Source of the DNA: Streptomyces sp. GKU 895
Lineage (GTDB): Bacteria; Actinomycetota; Actinomycetes; Streptomycetales; Streptomycetaceae
DNA: 64,000 nucleotides
Direction of reading: 5' to 3'
NCBI GenBank assembly: GCA_002027195.1
Contig: MWJO01000021.1
Location: forward strand, 31,969-95,968
The notes beneath the pieces were generated by a model that was given only the letters and a program-made list of their open reading frames with translations, was not told where the DNA came from and made no database searches. How positions within the stretch are numbered: the first letter of the stretch is position 1; each line of letters opens with the position of its first letter. Below, in pieces: positions 8,700-17,514 of this stretch. The position numbers and the translations under genes are program-made.

Positions 8700-9478
8700 A
8701 TGCGCACCGCCCTGCTCCAGAGCTCCGGCCGCCCCGGCTCGGTCGACGGGAACCTCAAGGTCCTCGACGAGGCCGCGGGCCGTGCCGCCGCCGCGGGCGC
8801 CGGACTGCTGACCGCGCCGGAGATGTTCCTCACCGGGTACGCCATCGGTGACGACATCGCCCGCCTCGCCGAGCCGGCCGACGGGGAGGCCGCGGACGCG
8901 GTCGCGGAGATCGCCGCGCGGCACGGGGTCGCCATCGCGTACGGATACCCGGAAGCGTCTTCCGGTTCGGTCTTCAACTCCGCCCAGCTGATCTCCGCCG
9001 CCGGCGAGCGCCTCGCCAACTACCGCAAGACCCACCTCTTCGGCTGCTTCGAGCGCGACCACTTCACGCCGGGCGAGCAGCACGTCGTACAGGCCGAGCT
9101 GAACGGTCTGACCGTCGGCCTGCTGATCTGCTACGACGTCGAGTTCCCGGAGAACGTCCGGGCGCACGCGCTGGCCGGCACGGACCTCCTTCTCGTCCCG
9201 ACCGCCCAGATGCACCCGTTCCAGTTCGTCGCCGAGTCGATGATCCCGGTGCGGGCCTTCGAGAACCAGATGTACGTCGCCTACGTCAACCGGACGGGCC
9301 AGGAAGGGGAGTTCGAGTTCGTCGGGCTCTCCGTCCTCGCCGGCCCCGACGGGATCGCCCGCGCCCGCGCCGACGCGGAGAGCAGCTGGTGTTCGCGGAC
9401 GCCGACCCGGCCTTCCTCGCCGCCTCCCGCGAGGCCAACCCGTATCTGCGGGACCGGCGTCCCGAGCTCTACGTCTGA
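8700..9478 (+). CDS. Nitrilase-fold carbon-nitrogen hydrolase (amidase), frame broken as assembled
   Basis: ATG 8700 follows a GGTGAGG-like site. The catalytic triad of the nitrilase superfamily is complete: Glu41 (TAPEMF), Lys110 (NYRKTH) and Cys144 (LICYDVEFPE). At about 9385 the frame shifts; the C-terminus LVFADADPAFLA...RRPELYV continues in another frame to TGA 9476-9478. One extra G at GGAGAG restores a 259-aa protein of normal length. Amidases of this branch cleave small aliphatic or aryl-acetamides to the acid and ammonia. The flavin amine oxidase gene starts 44 bp downstream, so the pair may perform oxidative decarboxylation of an aromatic amino acid to an amide followed by hydrolysis. 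Confidence 0.87.
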
Positions 9479-9522
9479 ACACCCCCGCAGTCTTCGCAGC
9501 ATTCGCAAGGAGTCCGTACCCC

Positions 9523-11220
9523 ATGACGTCCACGGTGCCCACCGCCGTCCAGCACGCCGACGAGCAGCAGCCGCCGATCACCATGTTCGGCCCGGACTTC
9601 CCGTACGCGTACGACGACTTCCTCGCCCACCCGGCGGGCCTCGGCCAGATACCGGCGACCGAGCACGGCACCGAGGTCGCGGTCATCGGCGGCGGTCTGT
9701 CCGGCATCGTGGCCGCCTACGAGTTGATGAAGATGGGCCTGAAGCCGGTCGTCTACGAGGCCGACCAGATCGGCGGCCGGCTGCGGACCGTCGGTTTCGA
9801 GGGCTGCGACCCGTCCCTGACCGCCGAGATGGGCGCGATGCGCTTCCCGCCTTCCTCCACCGCCCTCCAGCACTACATCGACCTGGTGGGACTGGAGACC
9901 CGCCCGTTCCCCAACCCCCTCGCGGAAGCGACGCCTTCGACCGTCGTCGACCTCAAGGGCGAGTCGCACTACGCCGAGACCATCGACGACCTGCCGCAGG
10001 TCTACCGCGATGTCGCCGCCGCCTGGAACAAGTGCCTCGAAGAGGGCGCCGACTTCTCCGACATGAACCAGGCCATGCGTGAGCGGGACGTGCCGCGCAT
10101 CCGGGAGATCTGGGCGAAGCTCGTCGAGAAGCTCGACAACCAGACCTTCTACGGCTTCCTCTGCGACTCCGAGGCGTTCAAGTCCTTCCGGCACCGCGAG
10201 ATCTTCGGCCAGGTCGGCTTCGGCACCGGCGGCTGGGACACCGACTTCCCCAACTCCATCCTGGAGATCCTCCGCGTCGTCTACACCGAGGCCGACGACC
10301 ACCACCGCGGCATCGTCGGCGGCTCCCAGCAGCTGCCGCTGCGGCTGTGGGAGCGTGCGCCGGAGAAGATCGTCCACTGGGCGTACGGCACCTCGCTGGC
10401 GAGCCTGCACGTGAACGGTGAGCCCCGCCCGGCCGTGACCCGGCTGCACCGCACGGCGAACAACCGGATCACCGTGACGGACGCGAACGGGGACATCCGC
10501 ACCTACCAGGCGGCCGTCTTCACCGCCCAGTCCTGGATGCTGCTGTCGAAGATCGCCTGCGACGACTCGCTCTTCCCGATCGACCACTGGACCGCGATCG
10601 AGCGCACGCACTACATGGAGAGCTCGAAGCTGTTCGTCCCGGTCGACCGGCCGTTCTGGCTGGACAAGGACGAGGAGACCGGCCGGGACGTCATGTCGAT
10701 GACCCTCACCGACCGTATGACGCGCGGGACTTACCTCCTCGACGACGGCCCCGACAAGCCCGCCGTCATCTGCCTCTCGTACACCTGGTGCGACGACAGC
10801 CTGAAGTGGCTGCCGCTGTCCGCGAACGAGCGGATGGAGGTCATGCTGAAGTCGCTCGGCGAGATCTACCCGAAGGTCGACATCCGCAAGCACATCATCG
10901 GCAACCCGGTGACGGTCTCCTGGGAGAACGAGCCCTACTTCATGGGCGCGTTCAAGGCCAACCTGCCCGGCCACTACCGCTACCAGCGGCGCCTGTTCAC
11001 CCACTTCATGCAGGACCGGCTGCCCGCGGACAAGCGCGGCATCTTCCTCGCCGGCGACGACGTCTCCTGGACGGCCGGCTGGGCCGAGGGCGCGATCCAG
11101 ACCGCGCTGAACGCGGTCTGGGGCGTCATGCACCACTTCGGCGGCAGCACCGACGCGACCAACCCGGGACCGGGTGACGTCTACGACGAGATCGCGCCGG
11201 TCGAGCTGCCGGAGGACTGA
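9523..11220 (+). CDS. FAD-dependent amine oxidase / aromatic amino acid 2-monooxygenase-like
   Basis: A 565-aa flavoprotein with a strong ribosome site (AAGGAG) ahead of ATG 9523. The N-terminal dinucleotide-binding fold (VAVIGGGLSGIVAAYEL, about residues 52-68) is followed by GGRLRTV and a substrate-gating GAMRFPP motif. The C-terminal FAD-contact region reads GIFLAGDDVSWTAGWAEGA near residue 505-525. The extended N-terminus and the GAMRFP motif are features of tryptophan/phenylalanine 2-monooxygenases rather than simple monoamine oxidases. With the adjacent amidase it fits an amino acid to arylacetamide to arylacetic acid route; this is inference, as L-amino acid oxidases look similar. Confidence 0.85.
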   Translation: MTSTVPTAVQHADEQQPPITMFGPDFPYAYDDFLAHPAGLGQIPATEHGTEVAVIGGGLSGIVAAYELMKMGLKPVVYEADQIGGRLRTVGFEGCDPSLTAEMGAMRFPPSSTALQHYIDLVGLETRPFPNPLAEATPSTVVDLKGESHYAETIDDLPQVYRDVAAAWNKCLEEGADFSDMNQAMRERDVPRIREIWAKLVEKLDNQTFYGFLCDSEAFKSFRHREIFGQVGFGTGGWDTDFPNSILEILRVVYTEADDHHRGIVGGSQQLPLRLWERAPEKIVHWAYGTSLASLHVNGEPRPAVTRLHRTANNRITVTDANGDIRTYQAAVFTAQSWMLLSKIACDDSLFPIDHWTAIERTHYMESSKLFVPVDRPFWLDKDEETGRDVMSMTLTDRMTRGTYLLDDGPDKPAVICLSYTWCDDSLKWLPLSANERMEVMLKSLGEIYPKVDIRKHIIGNPVTVSWENEPYFMGAFKANLPGHYRYQRRLFTHFMQDRLPADKRGIFLAGDDVSWTAGWAEGAIQTALNAVWGVMHHFGGSTDATNPGPGDVYDEIAPVELPED

Positions 11221-11251
11221 GACTCGACGAAGGGCGAGGGCTCAACAGGGG

Positions 11252-12181
11252 CTAGATGCCGGCCGCGCGGGCCTTCTCGTACACCTCCGCGGCGACCTCC
11301 TTGAACTCCTGCGCGTCCCGCACGGAGCTCTGGAGCTCGATGAGGATCTCGTCCAGGCCGACCTCGGCATGCGCGACCAGGTCCTCGACGATCTGGTCGA
11401 CGCTGCCCTGGAAGGGGGCGCGGTCGGCACCGGAGTGGCCGGACGCCGAGTACCGGGTGTTGACGCGTACGACCGTCTGGATCGGCTCCGTGCGCCCGCG
11501 CTCGGCGGCCAGCTCCTGGAGCCCCCGCCACTGCGCGGCCAGCGTCTCGGCGCCCATACCGACCGGCATCCAGCCGTCGGCGTGGTCGACGAGCCGCCGC
11601 TGCGCCTTCTTCGACATGGCCGGCAGCAGGATCGGGATCGGCCGGGCGGGCTTGGGACCCACCACGGCGGACACGATCTTCGTGAGCCGTCCGTCGTACG
11701 CCACCGGGTCCGGGCCCCAGACCGCGCGGCACACCTCGATCAGCTCGTCCAGGACCTGCCCGCGCTCCTCGAAGGGGCGCACGGACGCGGCCGCGTACTC
11801 GTCGAGGGACCAGCCGGTGCCGAGGCCGGCGACGACCCGTCCACCGCTCGCCGCGTCCAGCGAGGCGAGGGACTTGGCGAGCTGGAACGGCACGTGCAGC
11901 GGGGCGACCAGCACACTGGTGCCGAGCCGGGCCCGCTCGGTCACCGCGGCGGCCAGGGTGAGCGTGACCAGCGGGTCGGCGACCCCGCGGTACGCCTCCG
12001 GCCAGGGCAGACCCTCTATCCCGTACAGGCCCTGCGTGGCGGGCTCGGGGAACAGGGCGCGCTCGTACACCCACAGGCTGTCGTAGCCGATCCCCTCGGC
12101 GGCGCGGGCCACGTCGGGCACGTTCCTGCCGAGGTCGTACTGCTTGTTCTGGGGGAGTCCGAGTCCGAGCCGTGTCGCCAT
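11252..12181 (-). CDS. LLM-class F420-dependent oxidoreductase
   Basis: The start is ATG 12181, preceded by AAAGGAGCAG; a more upstream ATG at 12223 lacks such a site. The 309-aa product has the luciferase-like TIM-barrel pattern: LGLGLPQNKQYDLG at the start, VAGLGTGW near residue 120 and a C-terminal QGSVDQIVEDLVAHAEVGLD segment typical of F420-using members. Such enzymes reduce or oxidise small ketones, alcohols or natural-product intermediates in the cytoplasm. It is convergent with the amine oxidase and co-oriented with the DUF5995 gene; its substrate is not indicated. Confidence 0.87.
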   Translation of the reverse strand: MATRLGLGLPQNKQYDLGRNVPDVARAAEGIGYDSLWVYERALFPEPATQGLYGIEGLPWPEAYRGVADPLVTLTLAAAVTERARLGTSVLVAPLHVPFQLAKSLASLDAASGGRVVAGLGTGWSLDEYAAASVRPFEERGQVLDELIEVCRAVWGPDPVAYDGRLTKIVSAVVGPKPARPIPILLPAMSKKAQRRLVDHADGWMPVGMGAETLAAQWRGLQELAAERGRTEPIQTVVRVNTRYSASGHSGADRAPFQGSVDQIVEDLVAHAEVGLDEILIELQSSVRDAQEFKEVAAEVYEKARAAGI

Positions 12182-12268
12182 TCCTGCTCCTTTGCACGGG
12201 ATGCCTGTCTGTCGAACGTACAACGTTCACAGAACAGTTCGGGTGCGGTGAGCGCGGGACTGGCCGGA

Positions 12269-12955
12269 TCAGTCCGGTAGTGGCGTGAGCAGCATGCGTC
12301 CGGCGAATCCCACCGCCGTGTCCAGGCGTTCGCTGAACTCGGCCGCCACATCGGGCAGTCCGCGCAGCGCCCACAGCGCGCGGGCCGCGGTCCAGGTCGC
12401 GTCCCGGGCCCGCTCCAGGCTCCACGCGCCGAGCAGGTGGGTGAGCGGGTCGGCGATCTGGAGCAGGTCGGGCCCCGGCATCAGATCTTCGCGGATGCGC
12501 TCCTCCAGCGAGACGAGGAGATCGCCCACGCGGTCGAACTCGTCCTCCACGTCGACGGGTTCGCAGTCGAGCGTACGACAGGTGTCCACGACGGCCAGCG
12601 CCAGGTCGTGCCCGATGTGCGCGTTGATGCCCGCCAGCGCGAACTGCAACGGACGTACGCCGGGATGCCGGCGGAACTGGAACAACGGCCGCCAGCAGGC
12701 AGGCGGGCGCCGGTCGCGGGCCACCGCGTCGACCGCCCGCAGATACCGCTCGGCGAACCGCACGTCCAGCGTGATCGCGGCCCGCGCGTCCGCGAACCGG
12801 CCGCTGTCGATGCCCCGGTCGACCGCCTCGGTGACGGCGAGGTAGACGCGGTTGAACACCGCGATCCCGTCCCGCTCCGGAAGGGCCTCGTCCAGGGCTC
12901 GCATCCGGTCGACGACGGTGTCGACGGGAGTGGTGAAGTGCTCCAACTGCGCCAT
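12269..12955 (-). CDS. DUF5995 family protein
   Basis: A 228-aa all-helical protein starting at ATG 12955. It matches the actinobacterial DUF5995 pattern: an N-terminal DGIAVFNRVYLAVTEAV helix, a central HPGVRPLQFALAGINAHIGHDLALAVV segment with two histidines, and a C-terminal helical bundle rich in Trp and Arg. The conserved His/Asp positions suggest metal or ligand binding, but no function is established. It diverges from the GH6 gene and lies 87 bp upstream of the LLM oxidoreductase on the same strand. Confidence 0.75.
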   Translation of the reverse strand: MAQLEHFTTPVDTVVDRMRALDEALPERDGIAVFNRVYLAVTEAVDRGIDSGRFADARAAITLDVRFAERYLRAVDAVARDRRPPACWRPLFQFRRHPGVRPLQFALAGINAHIGHDLALAVVDTCRTLDCEPVDVEDEFDRVGDLLVSLEERIREDLMPGPDLLQIADPLTHLLGAWSLERARDATWTAARALWALRGLPDVAAEFSERLDTAVGFAGRMLLTPLPD

Positions 12956-12974
12956 GCACGCAGGGTCCCAGGCC

Positions 12975-12980
12975 TAGGCT
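12975..12980 (+). promoter_or_regulatory. Probable -10 element of the GH6 gene
   Basis: TAGGCT, 8 nt before an in-frame GTG at 12988, would place transcription initiation at about 12987. The transcript could start leaderless at 12988 or give a short leader to the better ribosome site before GTG 13054. Confidence 0.35.
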
Positions 12981-13053
12981 GGCCCGAGTGGCGGCGGGCC
13001 CGACGCTTCCCCAGAACGGGGGAACGCGCCCGTCGTGGGGGAGGGATCAGCGG

Positions 13054-14249
13054 GTGTCGGGCTCACGTGCGCGTCGCCTGGCCGAGCGCCGGGCGGAGCG
13101 GCGGCGTGCGGCGCGGCGCAACGGCATGGTCGCGGCGGCCTCCGTCGTGGTCGCCGTCGGCACCGCGACCGGGATGGTCTCCGCGCTGGACGACGGGCAC
13201 GGCGCGAACGAGGCCCGTCCCGAGGTGACGGAGTCCCCGACCCTGGACCTCCGGCCGCCCGCCCCGTCGCCGTCCCCGTCGACGTCGGTTACCAGCGGGT
13301 CGGCGTCCCCGTCGACCGCCCCGAAGAAGCAGGCGAGCCCCACGCCGACGAAGACCGAGAAGAAGCAGCCGCCCGCGCACACCGCCGCCCGTCTCTACCG
13401 CCACCCCGACTCCCAGGTGCTCGACTGGGTCCGCGACAACGCCGGCGATCCCCGGTACGACGTCATCGCGTCCCGGATCGCCGACCAGCCGGCGGCCGTG
13501 TGGTTCGCCGAGTACGCGCCCGACACCGTCACGGCACGGGTCAGGGCCGTCACCGAGGGCGCCGCCGCGCAGGGCAGGGTGCCGGTCGTCGTGGCGTACA
13601 CGATCCCGGACCGGGACTGCGGCGGCGCCTCCAAGGGCGGAGCGCCGGACCTCGACGCGTACGACGCCTGGATCGACCGGTTCGCCGCCGGGCTGGGCTC
13701 CGGCGAGGTCGTCGTGATCCTGGAGCCGGACTCGATCGCCCAGTCCGAGTGTCTCTCCGGCGGCCGACGCGCCGACCGCTTCGCCTCGTTGGCCCGGGCG
13801 GCCGCGTCATCAAGGCCGCGAACCCCAAGGCGCGCGTCTACTACGACGCCGGCCACTCCGGCTGGCACCCGGCGGCCAAACAGGCGGACCTGCTGCGCCA
13901 GGCGGGCGCCGGCTCCGCCGCGTCCTCCGACGGGATCTTCAGCAACGTCTCCAACTTCCACCGCACCGCCGACGAGATCGCCTACGACCGCCGGGTCCTG
14001 ACGGCCCTCGGCGGCCCGGCGGGCCTCGGTGCCGTCATCGACACCAGCCGCAACGGCAACGGTGCCCCGGCCGACGGCGAGTGGTGCGACCCGGACGGCC
14101 GCAAACTGGGCCGGACGCCGACCTTGAACACCGGTGAGGCCCGCATCGACGGCTATCTGTGGGTGAAGCTGCCGGGGGAGTCGGACGGCTGCAAGGGGGC
14201 GCCGGGGACGTTCACCCCGTCGTACGCCTACGACTTGGCGTCGTCGTAG
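13054..14249 (+). CDS. Secreted/anchored GH6 cellulase (endoglucanase), frame broken as assembled
   Basis: GTG 13054 is chosen because GGGAGGG precedes it; GTG 12988 is the alternative. A basic N-terminus and one hydrophobic segment (MVAAASVVVAVGTATGMVSA) form a signal anchor. A Pro/Ser/Thr/Lys-rich linker of about 50 residues follows, then a GH6 catalytic domain. Both GH6 signatures are present: YTIPDRDCGGASKGG with the catalytic Asp, and VVVILEPDSIAQ. At about 13797 the frame breaks; the sequence resumes as GRVIKAANPKARVYYDAGHS in the next frame and ends at TAG 14249. Adding one C at CGGGCGGCC repairs it to 398 aa. The enzyme cleaves beta-1,4-glucan outside the cell. Its end overlaps the convergent permease gene by 22 bp. 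Confidence 0.87.
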
Positions 14250-15631
14250 GAGCCGTCGGACGAGCCCTCATAGGACGACGTTCCCTCGTCCAGCAGCGGC
14301 TTCTGCTCCTTCAGATGGGCCGGCGCGAACGCCCGCAGCGCGTGGTAGCCGGTGATGACGACCAGCGTGCCGAGCGCGATGCCGCTCAGCGAGAAGGTGT
14401 CCGTGAACTTCATCGTCACGTTGCCGACGCCGATGATGATGCCCGCCGCAGCCGGCACCAGGTTCAGCGGATTGCGCAGGTCCACCCCGGAGTTGATCCA
14501 GATCTGCGCGCCGAGCAGGCCGATCATGCCGTAGAGGATGACGGTGATGCCGCCGAGGACCCCGCCCGGGATCGCGGCGACGACCGCGCCGAACTTGGGG
14601 CACAGGCCGAAGAGCAGCGCGAAACCGGCGGCGGCCCAGTAGGCGGCCGTGGAGTAGACGCGGGTCGCGGCCATCACACCGATGTTCTCGGAGTACGTGG
14701 TGTTGGGCGGGCCGCCCAGCGCGGTGGACAGCATCGAGCCGACGCCGTCCGCCGAGATCGCGGTGCCGAGCTTGTCGTCCAGCGGGTCGCCGGTCATCTC
14801 GCCGACCGCCTTGACGTGTCCGGCGTTCTCGGCGACCAGCGCGATGACGACCGGGAGGGCGACGAGGATCGCCGACCACTCGAAGGACGGGCCGTGGAAG
14901 TCCGGCAGCCCGATCCAGTCGGCCCGGCCGACCGCGGAGAGGTCCAGCCGCCAGTGGTCGGTGAGCTTGCCGCTCGCGTCGACCGCGTGGATGCGGCCGA
15001 AGATCCGGTCGAAGGCCCAGGAGATGCCGTACCCGAAGAGCAGCCCCAGGAAGATCGCGATCCGGGACCAGAAACCGCGCAGGCAGACGACCGCCAGACC
15101 GGTGAACAGCATGACCAGCAGGGCCGTCCACTGGTCCTGCGGCCAGTAGGTGCTCGCGGTCACCGGGGCCAGGTTGAAGCCGATCAGCATGACCACCGCG
15201 CCGGTGACGATCGGCGGCATCGCGGCATGGATGATCCGCGCCCCGAACCGCTGCACGGCGACCCCGACGAGGAACAGCGCGACGCCCACCACGAACACCG
15301 CGCCGGTCACCGTGGCGCTCGTGCCGCCCTGGGCGCGGATCACGGCGGCGACGCCCACGAAGGACAGCGAGCAGCCGAGGTAGCTGGGCACCCGGCCGCG
15401 CGTGGCGAGCAGGAAGATCACGGTCGCGACACCGGACATCATGATCGCCAGGTTGGGGTCCAGGCCCATGAGGACGGGAGCCACGAAGGACGCCCCGAAC
15501 ATCGCCACCACGTGCTGGGCGCCGAGTCCGACCGTGCGGGGCCAGGAGAGCCGTTCGTCGGGGCGTACCACCGCCCCGGGCGCGGGCGTCCGCCCGTCTC
15601 CGTGCAGCTTCCAGCCGACGCCAAGATCCAT
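14228..15631 (-). CDS. NCS2 family uracil/xanthine permease
   Basis: A 467-aa protein from ATG 15631 with about 14 transmembrane segments. The NCS2 signature region is present: GDPLDDKLGTAISADG, then GGPPNTTYSENIGVMAATRV, where the Glu/Asn residues contact the nucleobase, as in UraA-type carriers. The N-terminal HVVAMFGASFVAPVLMG is also family-typical. It is a nucleobase:proton symporter in the cytoplasmic membrane. A C-terminal Ser/Asp-rich hydrophilic tail is additional. The gene is monocistronic and convergent with the GH6 gene. Confidence 0.9.
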   Translation of the reverse strand: MDLGVGWKLHGDGRTPAPGAVVRPDERLSWPRTVGLGAQHVVAMFGASFVAPVLMGLDPNLAIMMSGVATVIFLLATRGRVPSYLGCSLSFVGVAAVIRAQGGTSATVTGAVFVVGVALFLVGVAVQRFGARIIHAAMPPIVTGAVVMLIGFNLAPVTASTYWPQDQWTALLVMLFTGLAVVCLRGFWSRIAIFLGLLFGYGISWAFDRIFGRIHAVDASGKLTDHWRLDLSAVGRADWIGLPDFHGPSFEWSAILVALPVVIALVAENAGHVKAVGEMTGDPLDDKLGTAISADGVGSMLSTALGGPPNTTYSENIGVMAATRVYSTAAYWAAAGFALLFGLCPKFGAVVAAIPGGVLGGITVILYGMIGLLGAQIWINSGVDLRNPLNLVPAAAGIIIGVGNVTMKFTDTFSLSGIALGTLVVITGYHALRAFAPAHLKEQKPLLDEGTSSYEGSSDGSYDDAKS

Positions 15632-15776
15632 GGTGCGGTTTCGCCTTCCTCGTACGTGCGGATGTCCGGACCATTGTCAGGGAGATCCGCCCAGGTCACC
15701 GCCCCGGGGGCGATCCGAGGGTGAGCGACCGCTTAGCATGAGAGGGTCCCTGTCCTCCGTCCCTGGAGCACCACCC

Positions 15777-16235
15777 GTGACCGCCGAAGCCCCGACCGCC
15801 CCCGCTGTGTCCCACGGCCGGCTGATCCCCGTCACCGTCCACTTCGACGACCTGGACGCGCTCGGCCTCCTGCACAACGCCCGCTACCCGCTCAAGGTCG
15901 AGCAGGCCTGGACCGAGCTGTGGCAGGAGCACGGCATCCACTTCGACGGCGACTGGGCGGCGGCCGGCGACGCCTGCAACGCCGTCAAGGAACTGCGCAT
16001 CTCGTACGAGGCGCCGGTGACGAGGACCGGCGTCTACGGCGTCCACCTCTGGCTGGAGAGGCTCGGCACGACCGGGCTGACGTACGGCTTCCGCTTCTGT
16101 TCGCGGGACGGCGCGGTGACCTACGCGCGGGGTGCCCGGGTCCTCGTACGGCTGGACTCCGAGACCCTGCGGCCGGCGCCGTGGAGCGAGCGGTTCAGGG
16201 CCGCGGGTCGGGAACTGCTGCTGCCGGAGGGCTGA
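15777..16235 (+). CDS. Acyl-CoA thioesterase (4HBT hot-dog fold)
   Basis: GTG 15777 is preferred (GGAG 8 bp upstream) over ATG 15738. The 152-aa product carries the hot-dog motif VHFDDLDALGLLHNARYPLKVEQAW, shown here as a positional landmark at about residues 23-47; the Asp and the HN pair are the catalytic features of 4-hydroxybenzoyl-CoA-type thioesterases. Such enzymes hydrolyse acyl-CoA or acyl-ACP thioesters in the cytoplasm. The 3' end overlaps the convergent MFS gene by 41 bp. Native substrate unknown. Confidence 0.82.
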   Translation: MTAEAPTAPAVSHGRLIPVTVHFDDLDALGLLHNARYPLKVEQAWTELWQEHGIHFDGDWAAAGDACNAVKELRISYEAPVTRTGVYGVHLWLERLGTTGLTYGFRFCSRDGAVTYARGARVLVRLDSETLRPAPWSERFRAAGRELLLPEG

Positions 16236-17406
16236 TCTTCGGGCGGTCGCGGTCGCCGCCCCGCAGCACGCCCGCGAAGGCCACGAGGCCGCTCGCCAGG
16301 ACCGTCACCAGGATGAACGACACCAGCAGGCTGGTCGCCTGGGCGATGGTGCCGATCGCGCTCGGCGCGACCAGCCCCGAGGTGTAGGTGATCGTCGCGA
16401 CACCGGCGATGGCCAGGCTCGGGTTGGAGCCGCTGCGGCCGGCGGCGGCGAAGCACAGCGGCACGACCACCGCGATCCCCAGCCCCATCAGGGCGAACCC
16501 GGACATCGCCATGGCCGGGTTGGGGGCGGTGACGATCAGCAGTCCGCCGAGCGCGGCGAGCGCGCCGCCCGCCCGGACCGTGCGCACCGATCCGTACCGG
16601 TCGACGATCCGGTCGCCGGCGAGCCGCGCGATCGCCATCGTCAGCGTGAAGCCGGTCGTGCACGCCGCCGCGAGCCCCGCCGACGTCTCCAGCTGGTCCC
16701 GCAGATAGACCGCGGACCAGTCCAGGCTCGCGCCCTCCGCGAACACCGCGCAGAAGCCCACGGCACCGATGAGCAGCGCCGACTTCGGCGGCAGGGCGAA
16801 GCGCGGTGGCGCCTCCTCGTCCTCGGCGGGCTGGAGGTCCAGCACCCAGCGGCAGGACAGCAGGCCGAGGCAGGTGAGGACGGCCGCCGCGAGCGCGTGG
16901 TGCAGCCGCGCGTCCGAGCCCAGGTGGGCGGCGAGGGTGCCGGCCGCCGAGCCGATCAGCGTGCCCACGCTCCACATGCCGTGCAGGCTGGACATGATCG
17001 ACCGGCCGAGCCGGTTCTCGACCTCGACGCCGAGCGCGTTCATGGCCACGTCCGCCATACCGGCCGTGGCGCCGTACACGAACAGCGCCAGACACAGGGC
17101 GACCAGGTTCGGGGACACGGACGGCAGGACTAGGGACAGCGTCCACAGGGAGATGAGGCCGCGCAGCGCGTTGCGGGCGCCGAAGCGGTGGCTGATGCTC
17201 CCCGCGAGCGGCATCGCCACGGACGCTCCGAGTGCGGGGAAGGCGAGGGCGAGGCCCAACTGCCCGGCGCTCACCGAGGCATGGTCCTGGATCCACGGCA
17301 CGCGGGTCGCGAACGAGCCGGTGACGGCACCGTGCACGGCGAAGACGGCGGCCACGGCGTAGCGGGCGCGCTTCACCTGCCGCTGGTCGTACAGCACGTC
17401 ACTCAT
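16195..17406 (-). CDS. MFS transporter
   Basis: A 403-aa membrane protein from ATG 17406 (GGGAG upstream), with about 12 helices. Family traits include an N-terminal RVPWIQDHASVSAGQLGLAL segment and HRFGARN in loop 2; these resemble the FucP/YbjJ-type MFS subfamily (sugar or inner-membrane YbjJ-like). It is divergent from a ROK-family regulator, with a clean inverted repeat in the shared 108-bp intergenic region. This implies control of the transporter by that regulator and a sugar-like effector. Confidence 0.85.
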   Translation of the reverse strand: MSDVLYDQRQVKRARYAVAAVFAVHGAVTGSFATRVPWIQDHASVSAGQLGLALAFPALGASVAMPLAGSISHRFGARNALRGLISLWTLSLVLPSVSPNLVALCLALFVYGATAGMADVAMNALGVEVENRLGRSIMSSLHGMWSVGTLIGSAAGTLAAHLGSDARLHHALAAAVLTCLGLLSCRWVLDLQPAEDEEAPPRFALPPKSALLIGAVGFCAVFAEGASLDWSAVYLRDQLETSAGLAAACTTGFTLTMAIARLAGDRIVDRYGSVRTVRAGGALAALGGLLIVTAPNPAMAMSGFALMGLGIAVVVPLCFAAAGRSGSNPSLAIAGVATITYTSGLVAPSAIGTIAQATSLLVSFILVTVLASGLVAFAGVLRGGDRDRPKISPPAAAVPDPRP

Positions 17407-17452
17407 ACTCTCCCGCCCCTTTGCGGCCTGTGGATCCCGCCGACGCCGTAAA

Positions 17453-17475
17453 CTATCAGGGACCCTGCCTGATAG
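17453..17475. promoter_or_regulatory. Operator-like inverted repeat between MFS and ROK genes
   Basis: CTATCAGG and CCTGATAG are perfect 8-bp arms 7 bp apart, in the middle of the divergent promoter region. AT-rich arms in this GC-rich DNA and the position suggest the ROK regulator's operator, probably overlapping the promoter of the transporter. Confidence 0.5.
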
Positions 17476-17514
17476 ATAGAACATGAAAAGCCGCCGATCT
17501 GGAAGGATCCCGGC

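Noticed and set aside
12988..13053. N-terminal extension of the GH6 protein from GTG 12988
   Set aside because: Possible leaderless start, but the encoded segment is not signal-like and a better ribosome site precedes GTG 13054.
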